Source: Beroe forskalii
Taxonomy: Eukaryota > Ctenophora > Nuda > Beroida > Beroidae
Direction of reading: 5' to 3'
DNA: 64,000 bases
Assembly: GCA_011033025.1 (NCBI GenBank)
Contig: WFMF01000581.1
Span: 33,814 to 97,813, forward strand
Shown here: piece by piece, positions 22,503-33,400 of the stretch
Layout of the letters: each line of letters starts with the position of its first letter
How positions within the stretch are numbered: the first letter of the stretch is position 1
Program-made: the position numbers and the translations under genes
Notes under the pieces: model-generated
The model's database searches: none
The model's input: only the letters and a program-made list of their open reading frames with translations
Told to the model about the DNA's origin: nothing

Positions 22503-23466
22503 AGACTGCTCCCAGTGCTCGGTACTCAGATCACTGCTCCCAGTGCTCGGTACTCAGATCACTGCTCCCAGTGTTCGGTACTCAGATCACTGCTCCCAGT
22601 GTTCGGTACTCAGATCACTGCTCCTAGTGTTCGGTACTCAGATCACTGCTCCCAGTGTTCGGTACTCAGATCACTGCTCCCAGTGTTCGGTACTCAGATC
22701 ACTGCTCCCAGTGTTTGGTACTCAGATCACTGCTCCCAGTGTTTGGTACTCAGATCACTGCTCCCAGTGTTCGGTACTCAGATCACTGCTCCCATTGCTC
22801 GGTACTCAGATCACTGCTCCCAGTGTTCGGTACTCAGATCACTGCTCCCAGTGTTCGGTACTCAGATCACTGCTCCCAGTGCTCGGTACTCAGATCACTG
22901 CTCCCAGTGTTCGGTACTCAGATCACTGCTCCCAGTGCTCGGTACTCAGATCACTGCTCCCAGTGTTCGGTACTCAGATCACTGCTCCCAGTGTTCGGTA
23001 CTCAGATCACTGCTCCCAGTGCTCGGTACTCAGATCACTGCTCCCAGTGTTCGGTACTGAGATCACTTTTCCCAGTGTTCGGTACTCAGATCAATGCTCG
23101 GTACTCAGATCACTGCTCCACGTGTTCGGTACTCAGATCACTGCTCCCAGTGTTCGGTACTCAGATCACTGCTCCCCGTGTTCGGTACTCAGATCACTGC
23201 TCCCAGTGTTCGGTACTCAGATCACTGCTCCTAGTGTTCGGTACTCAGATCACTGCTCCCAGTGCTCGGTACTCAGATCACTGCTCCCAGTGTTCGGTAC
23301 TCAGATCACTGCTCCCAGTGTTCGGTACTCAGATCACTGCTCCCAGTGCTTGGTACTCAGATCACTGCTCCCATTGCTCGGTACTCAGATCACTGCTACC
23401 ATTGCTCGGTACTCAGATCACTGCTCCCAGTGTTCGGTACTCAGATCACTGCTCCCAGTGTTCGGT
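22503..23466. repeat. 28-bp minisatellite (ACTCAGATCACTGCTCCCAGTG...)
   Basis: About 34 nearly identical 28-bp units; the unit starts ACTCAGATCACTGCTCCCAG and ends TGTTCGGT, with a G/C variant in GTGTTCGG versus GTGCTCGG. Because 28 is not a multiple of 3 and the unit has no stop, all three plus frames are open for up to about 900 bp. The long repetitive proteins (LGTQITAPSVRYSDHCSQ) are therefore not evidence of a gene. It probably lies inside the last intron of the bL12m gene. A short degenerate ~42-bp repeat (CACTGACACCAGTTTTACG) follows to 23560. Confidence 0.95.
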
Positions 23467-23595
23467 CAAATTGTGCTTCACTGACACCAGTTTTACGTCG
23501 AATTACGTTTCAGTGACATCAGTGTTACGACAGATTGCGTTTCACTGATACTAGTGCAACTTTAGGTTAAAGCTAATCATTTCTTACATTTTCAG

Positions 23596-23674
23596 GCAGC
23601 AAATACCCAAAGAAAACGCAGAGGAACTGAAAGCAAAGCTAACGGAATTTGGTGCGGACGTAGAGTTAGAATAA
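23596..23674 (+). CDS. MRPL12: Mitochondrial ribosomal protein L12 (bL12m), last exon
   Basis: Exon begins after a good acceptor (TTCTTACATTTTCAG) in phase 2 and ends at TAA. It encodes 25 residues, QQIPKENAEELKAKLTEFG then ADVELE. This matches the C-terminal end of the L7/L12 family, where a helix rich in A-E-x-L/I-K precedes a turn (GA) and a final beta strand V-x-L/V-E. Ending in VELE matches mitochondrial L12 (human ends VVLE). L12 forms the ribosomal stalk that recruits translation factors in mitochondria. Earlier exons must lie upstream, beyond the 28-bp minisatellite, but I could not find them. Assignment rests on a short segment. Confidence 0.62.
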
Positions 23675-24059
23675 GGATAAGTTTTATACGGTTTGTTAAA
23701 TTATTTTAGAAGAAAATTCCTTTAAAGAAAGGTAGTATGGTAATGGTCACAGTACCGAATGGTCGGGGGTAGTTGTATTGAATTGAAAATTTACGTCTTA
23801 TGATTGTTATTGGACACGTTTAATATACATAGAAGACTCAGCCCCGTACCATGCGCTGCCTGACCCTGCAATGAAATGAGGATGAATTGTTAATGGTTGA
23901 GAACTTCAGAGACTATTCCCGAAAGTTTACTGTTCATGTGTTTTGATCAAATGAGATGCTGTACATCTTCAACGTGTAAATGTTTCTACAGCTACGCGGC
24001 ATTTTTTAATCGGCTCGATGGAAAATGTGGATAAATTTTTTGGCAACTGTATAACCAAA

Positions 24060-24347
24060 AGGGTCTTCTGAAAATCAATATTTTGTTGTCTCAGCATGTC
24101 TCTATCGCGCGATTTATACGTACGTGCTGCGCGCGTTTCCCACAATTTCAATGCGCGCGGCACGCACGTTTTAGTTTGATATCATTTTCGCGGTTCAATT
24201 CAGAACCTTATATTTTTCTCTACCACTAAACTTTTTTATTATCATTATTCATTTTCGAGTTTTCCTTTTTAACAACAATACATTGGCTGCTTTTGCGTAG
24301 TTTGACGAACTTCAATTATAATCAGCTTTTCTCAACTAGCAGCTTAT
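24060..24347 (+). promoter_or_regulatory. Probable promoter and 5' leader of the ZRANB3-like gene
   Basis: A CpG-rich patch (24107-24172, with GCGCGCG runs) stands out from AT-rich flanks about 180-240 bp before the start codon. It contains an inverted repeat ACGTGCTGCGCGCG / CGCGCGGCACGCACG around TTTCCCACAATTT. No TATA box is obvious. A CpG-rich TATA-less promoter is my inference. Confidence 0.35.
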
Positions 24348-24413
24348 ATGAGCGATGAAGAGTTCGATGACATTGACGATGGTGAGCTCTTGGAAGCTGC
24401 TGAGAAATACCAG
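24348..24413 (+). CDS. ZRANB3: ZRANB3-like exon 1
   Basis: 22 codons from the first ATG, ending ...EAAEKYQ and then the donor GTAAAT (phase 0). The peptide is strongly acidic at first. The start is chosen as the first ATG in a frame that joins exon 2 cleanly. Confidence 0.7.
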
Positions 24414-27400
24414 GTAAATTGGGTACAATACAAAACGATTGCGTGATTATAAGGTACAGACTAAATTAAAACAAGATCTTCAAAAAAAACCCTTTTTCAG
24501 TCAAAAACTAGGAAAGAAGTGGCAGCGTTTTTCAATACGCATCTCAATAGCAAATCAAATAAAACTTGTTATACATTAAAATGTGAATTTCAATCGTCGT
24601 ACACTGACATCTTGGAAATTAAGGTCGTCAAACCGCCTATATTTCCTTATTTCTTCCGTTAACTTCCGTTACGTCTCAGGATAACGAGAGTGTGCTAAAG
24701 CGGCTGCCGCCCGTTCTGCAGCAGTCCCTCCTCCCCTTCCAGAGAGAGGGCGTGCTCTTTGGGGCGCGGAAAGATGGGTGCTGTCTCCTGGCGGACGAAA
24801 TGGGGCTCGGCAAAACCATCCAGGCTATTGGTGAGTGCAATTATCGTTAAGTGTTAGCATGCCCACAGGTTAATGGCGATTTCGATATCCTACTGGTAAG
24901 CTAATATGCCTTCGATATTAAAGTACAAGTATGACGATGATTTTTCAGCTTAGTGTTAGAGAAATATTGTAGCAGCACATCTTAAACACCTTTTCAGTCA
25001 ATACATCATGGCAATTGATGAGTCATATATGTGTCCCGAAGATAATATGGTAATCGCGACGGGCTATGGCAATTGTTGGCTTTGTTCTTCAGCTTTACTC
25101 CGTCCATGATCTCCAGATTTCAATACATGAGTCCTGAGATCGAAATCAAATTCATTGTCAGTCTATCTGTCCTGTGAAAAAGGAGCTATAGTTCAAGCGC
25201 CAGGTTTCAGGCTGGGATAGATTCCGTTACGGTGGCCGTTGCTTCTTTTTCTTTCTCGTCATGTTTGTCCACTTCAGTGTATTTCTTGGCAAACACACGG
25301 CGAAGTTGTAATGTTTTCCTCGCCGCGAAGGATCCATGATGATCAAAGCTGCTGCTCCCACTGACCATGCTCCCCTTGCTTTCTGGTTTTTGGCAGAATA
25401 AATGCTCGTCTACGAACTTCTTGAAGCTGTTTATCGTAAGGTAGTAAATAAGCGCGTTGCAGGTGTTGTTGATGAACTTCAGGAAGAGACCCACCCGGTA
25501 CGTTTTCACAACGAGCGAATCATCATCCAATGCTCCCGAGGCCTCCTTAATCCAGCTCTCCGCTACGATATACGATCCCACAGGCAGGTATGAGACGATG
25601 AAGACCATGGAGACGACAAACATGGTGATCACAGCCTGCTTGTGGACCCCTGAGGACATCTTGTTGGCGTAGATCAGCAGGGAGATGGTACTAACCATGA
25701 TAACCAGGTTAGGAAGGACTAGGAACAGGGCGCTGTTAACCGGGTCCAGCCACTTCCAGACATCGTCAGTGTTGGGGTACGCGCACCGGTAGGACCGGAA
25801 GTCAAACGCAGCAACCCGTCCGAAAGCCACGTTCATGACAGGGAAGCAGTTGGAGAAGAGCCACATGGCGGCTGCTATGATGTAACCCGCTTTTTTGGAC
25901 CTGAGCCGGGCTCTAAAGGGAAAGAGCAGGCTGGTGAGCTTGGCGATGTTCAGCGCACAGATCATGTTGATGTCTGCCAGAGCTAGGAAGTACTGGAGGT
26001 AGGTGGAGACCTCGCAGAGGAAGTCTCCAAAGGGCCAGGATTCCGTTACGAGGGATATACCGCAGGGTATCATGACGACGATGGCGTAGGTGAAGTCAAC
26101 CAGGGCCAGGTTCCGGATCAGTATGATGGAGACCTTGTCCAGTTTGATGGCATGGTACTTGTGGGACGCAACCAGGACCAGTACGTTCCCGAACACGGAG
26201 ATGAAGCTCAGTCCCCAGCAGTACGCTGTCAGCGCCGCCCGATCCGCGGTGTTCGTTATCTCGTACATTGGTCTTATCAATCTAAGTGGGATGAAGGGTT
26301 AGTAGGATCCTGCATCTTTCATGAAAAATTTAATGGATACTGATTTGCGATATTCGATTCATAGATTTCACTGTCATGAAAAGATTCAGGGTAATCGAAG
26401 TGAAAATTTCACTGCCGCGAAACGTTTTGTCGATCATACCGTTTACTGAATCATGTAGTTCAAACACACTTTAAAGCCCGAATAATATTGTGCGTTATCT
26501 AGCAACGAGCTACATTTAACATTTGGCTGCATTTTGAATTTATTCAAATTAAAGCAACATTTTGTCTAATCGCCCTATCTCGCTGTGAATCACAACACCC
26601 CGATTATATACGCTAAGCGCTGTTCTTCTGTTGAAACGTGGTACTAGATAAACCATGAGGCGCCAGGCTTACGAATGACAATGCAAGAGGTGTTTAAATA
26701 TTCCTTTACGGTGATAATACGGATAAATCCTGTCATAATCCTCGGATAACGTGACGTGTGTTCGGGAAAATTTCACGGTCATTAAGCAAACCTGTTAAAC
26801 CATTTGAGTTTTGTTATTTATGAGTTAAAATATAACTGATGGCCAAGCTTAATATAAATGTATCATTGGTATGGGCAATAAAGCATGGGGTACAAAATTC
26901 AAAATCTCAATGAATAAATATGACCATTTATTGAAAAACACAAAACACGAGTTGATCGAATCACTGCAACTTTTTGCTGTGTTTTGTAAAATAACTGTTC
27001 CAAAGCATGGAATAAGATAGTGAACTTTCACACTGTTCAGTCTGGTGTACCCGTCGTAAATCGACAACAAGGCATGACACGGCCTTCGACTTCAAGTAAC
27101 TCTACAGAAAATTTTGCGAGATTGATGAATAGAATCATGTTACTTGATAACATGACAATTTGGCAGTTGCTCCCCGTGCCATGTCAGCAAATAATATATT
27201 ATGGCCCGCTTTGTCTTACTAAGTTATAGCTCCATTCCTTGACATCTTGCTGTTATTCAATGATATAACTATTATGCTAAACATAGCTATCATTTCCTAG
27301 CTGGTCAAATTGCTTTGAAATGTCAAAGAACTGTTTAATTATTCCTTGCTTTATTCATCTCTAGCTTTTAGCTATTGTTCAAAGGAAGGGACTTCACAAT

Positions 27401-30400
27401 CGAATTCTGATGAGGAATCGGATGCTAGGTTGCTACTCGGTTCACCCTTATAAGTGTGCTGAAACATTGTGCAGGAGGGCTAAGTAGCCGTTCGGTTCAC
27501 TCTGCTGAGTGTACTGAACACTGTGCAGCAGGGTTAAATGAGGAGCTGCCCATCGTACCGAAGTGTCTGGCGAAAAGAACTAAAGTATGGATTACACCTC
27601 AATAACCGTCACTGGCTTGATTTAACTTGAATCTTTCGATTCCTATCATTGGCTATAAAGTAAAACCTGCAAAATAGCAAAGGTGAAGATTCGCACTTAT
27701 ATAAATAAAGTTATTAGTGATGACTCTTCATTGCCAATTGCCATGGATCCCTATAATTCGGCAACATTTCTATTATGGTTTTATTTTCTTTTATCCGGTA
27801 ATCGGTTGCCAGGAGTCTAGAATCTTACCGGTAGTGGTAAACGGTTCTTTATGTCGTGCCATAATAATATTATGTCGGAGCATCTTGCACTAATTTTCCA
27901 CGGTCGGTTGGCACCATTCCATTGTTATCTTAAATTAGCGTCAAGATATCTCCAAAGGACGAAATGTAAGGTGTTAACTGTTTATATCTGCTGTAAAAAG
28001 CAAATCTTATCACCCTCTTCTTCGCCTTCTTCCCCGGCTAACTATCTTATCCCCAGTAAAGTGACGTGTGACCCATTATGGAAGTTCACCTCTCACCCCT
28101 TCTCCCTACTCCCTCTCACTCACTCACTCTTACTCCCACTCACTCACCCCTACTCCCACCCACTCCCTAATTCCCTGTGTTCCCTAATATTCCCCGTGTT
28201 GCAGGCATCAGCTCGCTGTACAGTGACGAGTGGCCGATGTTGGTGGTTGTTCCCTCCAGCCTAAAGTACGTATGGTTGGAAGAGGTTCAGAAGTGGCTCC
28301 CCCACCTCGCCCCTCACCAGATTCACCTCGTGCGATGTGCGGAGGATGTCCCGTAAGTTACTGACTGATTGGTTGAATTTACAGGTATTGATTGACCTAG
28401 TTACAAATACTTACTGGTGTTTTCAACCAATCATTTTCCCCATCGATCGATAAAACCGCGTAAAAAGACTTTACTTACCCAGCTACAGGTATTTACTAAT
28501 TACTGGGTATTTAACCACTCAATCAATCAAACTAAAATTTTAATCAAACTAAAATTATTTTTTTTTTGATAATTTTTCCCCTATGTTAGTATGTTTGCTT
28601 AATGTCCCGTAAGCTACAGGGACCCCAACTTACAGACCCCAATAACAGACAGTGAGCGCGGCTCATTGTCTGTTATTGAGGTCCCAACTAGTTGGTACCT
28701 ACCGCGGTACGTACCGCAGTACGTACCGTGATGAAAAAGACCGGAATAATCAATGAAGGGTTTAGTGTGGTTGAGTAAAAATTGCTAAAATGCTTGAAGT
28801 ATGCCGAGACTTCGAGGGCCGAAGGCTTTATTGTTATATGCAAATAAATCATAGGATGTCCAATACGTTTTTTGCAACCAATGGTTTTACATTGGTTTTA
28901 ATTCAAATAATTAATTTAGATAACTTCTTGACGAGTAAAATTGAAGTTCATTTTGAAACGAATAAGAGGGCCGAAGGCCCGAGTGTTTTATTTATATTGC
29001 CACCGAAAATCGAATCCGACGTTTTTAAGGTCAGGGTTTGCAATTCTAAGAGTTATTAAACTAATTATGCACCAAATTACTCGTAAAAAGTGGATAATTT
29101 CAAACACAAGGAAATGTTTTATTTATGATATGAAGGTACAACTAGGTCGTCTGTGCGAAATAAATTATTACCACACAATATTATGACCTACAGTGCGTAA
29201 TCCTGATTTTGGCAATACATTGCGTAATAATTTATTGCGCACGGTATCCTGAACGCCTATAGGGTTTTTTGAATTATAGCAAAACGCCTGGAAGGTGCAT
29301 AAACTGAATTATGCACCGTAATTACTCGTAAAAAAGTGGATAATTTCAAACACAAGGAAATGTTTTAATTTATGATATGAAGGTACAACTGGGTCGACTG
29401 TGCGAAATAAATTATTACGCACACCATAATAAATTATTATGACCTACAGTGAACCTACCTAGGTTCATACCGCAGTACGTACCGTGATAAAACAGACCGG
29501 GAATAATCAATGGCGCGGTGCAGTGTGGTTACTAAAAAGCTAAAATACTGAAAGTATGCTGAGACTTCTAAGACATATTATTACAATTTACGTGGAACAT
29601 GCAAATAAATCATATACCGACAAACCGGTCTACAATAGAAATTTTGCAACCAATGATCTTACGTTAATTGTTAATCATTGAGATTAATCAAAATAATTAA
29701 TTTGTGATCTTCACTAAGACTTCTTGACGAGAATTGAAAACTAATGTTCATTTTGCAAACGAATAAGAAATTACTTGCAGCTATGAATTATTTATTTTGT
29801 GCACACGAAACTCCAAATACTCAATGAGATGAGGGTCATATTTTACCTCTAAGATAACTAACTACTATCATAACCGTAACGAGTTCCTCACGATTTGCAT
29901 AATAAAGTTTGATGAGAAGAACAAATTGATAATCGCAATAGAAGCCTTTAAGACTCTGATAGCCTCATAGGATTTTGTGAATACATTGATAAAAGCCATT
30001 CCTTTATGGAGATCAATTTTAATTTTCACATCAGAACATCACAACTCTGAATATCAGAAACATGACGACTAGGTAGTGAAAGCAGCTAGCAAATAGCGAA
30101 TAGTTTCACCTCAACTCAGGAACAACTAGAACAGTTTTAGAATTATGTACATCACTATTGAAGCTGATGTATCAAAAATATAAATAGTTAAGTAAGCCAT
30201 TGGGATGGGATATGTTATAAGCCGCATTGTAATAAGAAACGGTTGAGTCTGCTCGGATCTGATGTCATTATCAGGTTTAGAAATTGGTGGTTGATGGTCT
30301 AAGTGGTTCATTTATGACCTGAAACCGCATTTTTTTGCTTACTCATCACTTATCGAAGACATTGGTCTTGAGGCAAATCTTGCGGGAATTCTCCATTATA

Positions 30401-33400
30401 TGTGAGCTAGCTTCGGGACCACGTTTCTTTCAGTAAAACAGATCGGTATCACGCGCCTTTTATTGTCGCATTAAACGCAGTTTCTAACTGTCACGAACAA
30501 AATAAATCTTAACCGAGCACTTAACCATTCAAGTAAAATGAATGCTACAAGTTTTTCTTTCTTTTGAAAATTTAGGAGTTTATAATGCCACTAGCAGTAT
30601 CGGCGGCGGACTTGATTCCGCCGCTGATCGCAATCCAGCTGAGTTGAGCCGAAATTTCATTTGAGCAGAATTTAAAATATCCTGAGACTTCCCAGAAGTC
30701 TCCGCTTTGATCTTTCATACTTTCCCCTTTCATTCATGTTACCCAAACAGCATCAACGCGACTTACACTTACAGGTATTGTTTTGCTCACCAGTGTACTA
30801 AATTTCAGGATTTATGAGTTTTTCTAAAATTTCATGTCTTCCCTAGGAATCTGCGTAGCTGCAAGATATCGATTGTATCGTACGGTCTGTTCCAGCAGAA
30901 GCGATTCTTTGACTTGCTCCAGAACCTTAGGATTACCTTCCGAGTGATTGTGTGCGATGAAGCGCATTACCTCAAGGTAAGCTTCCTTATCAGCCAATTT
31001 TGCTTATATGGGTCATGATTGTGGTGGAAAAGTGGGGGCATTTTTTTGCTTATTTGGGTCATGATTTTGGTGGAAAAGTGGGGGCATTTTTTTTAAATAA
31101 TTCCAAAAACTCAAAAATCCCAAATTTCGCGCCAAATTGATGCGATTTTTAATATAATCGCACATGTACTTATAAGTGTACTCCAATTTAGTGCACAATA
31201 ATGAAGCAGATGTGATCCGATGAATTTGTTTTGAAATCTAACAGATATCTTTGGTCAAAGATGCGACTTATTAAATTGCCCCACTGCAGTATCTACTGTA
31301 GGAAGCGGATCTATAAACTCTTAAGTCTTTTTCTAATAAATCGCGATTTTAAGAAGAAATTGAGATGAAATGAAAAAAAAACGACAGGTGTTCCTTAGAA
31401 TAATACAGTTGGAACAGAATTAATAACAATGAACTGGAGAACTGAAAGGACCTTTTCGAGTTGTTTTATTGAAGCGTTATAATCATCATGCCAAAATAAT
31501 AATAAATTAACTGAAAGTTCATTCATGTGACATCATGAATGTTAACTCGTACGACCCTTACGAGTCCAATAACACCCCGCTACCCGGTGTGATATGTCCA
31601 TGTGAGAAATAAGCGGTTAAGATGACGTCATAATCATAGCGCAACGCAGTAAGTTGGTGATGTTGAAATGCCTTCGTCTCTATTTTTCGTGCGCAGGGTT
31701 TAGATTGTAACCAAGTTTACCAAGTTAATTAGTACGCATCCCTGAAACAAAGTAAGCGAACAATAATGTGAGCGAACAATAATGTGAATCCGTGAGAAGA
31801 CGATGGAGAGAATAACCAGTGGTTGGGTGTACTGTGCTTTTGTTGAATAAGTTCTTAATGAACTAAGCTTTAAACAAGTAAAACAGTGTTTGTAATTAAT
31901 TTCAATTACTAGACGAAACGGCACCGGGTACGGAGACAAGTTGCGCATCAACAACACTGAATTGCTAAAACAGCAAATAAAATACTAAAATAGCTTAAAG
32001 CTGTGGCTTTAGAATACTTACGCAAACAAACAAGCTAAGTTCAAAATATGCAAGTTTTCGGTTAACTTTTTCGGTTTGGATCACTAAAGTCTGTAGTTTT
32101 AATTCTGGATCCATGTTTCGAGGTATGCAGACAGATTTTCAAACACTTTCATTAAAATGATAACTCACAGATGCCGATATCAGGTTTTTAACACGCTTTG
32201 CAAGTATTCCTGAGTTGACAGAACTGCCGTCCGGAAATACTTCAAATTCTTTTTCTCAGATACGTTGGTTTGCGATTATCAAATATCAGGATTTAGAAAG
32301 TTAGAATCGTAAATGGATGACATCTTATCGCCTATTTTCCGCGTGTGTACAGTATATATATATGTCCTGAAAGTGACTCAAAAGTTAATGTCTGTCCAAG
32401 TGATGATTGATCTGATATCTGGAACTGTCGATTTGTGTCTTCTCGGAGACAGCTGTAGTAATCAAAATAAATAAGAGACATTTTTCTACTACCATGTTAT
32501 AAAATCTTGATTCATTGACTCATTGAAGCCACTACCTCCTCCTTCCCAAATCCCCTCTTCCGCAGATCTACCCCTCGTCCCCTCAAACCTCTTTACATCC
32601 CCCACCCCTTCCCCTCTCCTTCCCCATCCTGCTGACCCCAAATTTCATTGTTCCCTCTTCTCCCCTTATTAACATCCCTACCTCACCCCTCTTTCATCCA
32701 TCCCTCACCCCTCTTTCATCCATCCCTCACTCCTCTTTCATCCCTCCCTCATTCCCCCTTCCATCCTTTACCCTTCTCTCAAATCCCTCTCTCCTTCCTA
32801 TTAGAACTGGAAGAGTACTCGTACGAAGCACGTGATGCAGTTGCTCAACAAAGCTAAACGTAGAATCCTGCTAACGGGCACCCCGGCCCTCGCCCGACCA
32901 GAAGAGGTTTGTTTGGAGAACTGTTTTTAAATTTCCTCGAATCTTTCTGTTTTCAAGAATTCAGATTTCAGGTATCAATCTATACTCTTTTCTCTTTCTT
33001 GTTTTCAAGACTTGAAAATATCAATCTTGTTAGTAACGCATTGTTTACTTTACGATATTCCGTATCGCGTTGACATGCTTACTTTGTTGAAGTTCATTGA
33101 TTCAATTCTATCCGCCAATTATATTCAGTTACGTTTGTTTTTAGATTCCTATTGTCCTCTAGGCTCCATTCTCCAATATCTTAATTATTTTCAGTTGTAT
33201 AATTTGATCAGCAGTATCAAACCTAAAACGTTCGGTAGTTACACAGAGTTTTGCGCGAGATACTGCCAAGGTAGTCCACTGTTCAGTGGTTTTATAACTT
33301 TATTTGTTCGTATTATTTGCAACAAATATCCTCTGATTTTCATGTATTATCTTTGTCTCTAGCTCTCTCTCAACATCCTTCCTTTTACCACCTGTGAACC

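Noticed and set aside
22515-23548. Repetitive proteins of 181-313 residues
   Set aside because: The 28-bp unit without stops opens all three frames equally; there is no start context, splice site or unique domain.
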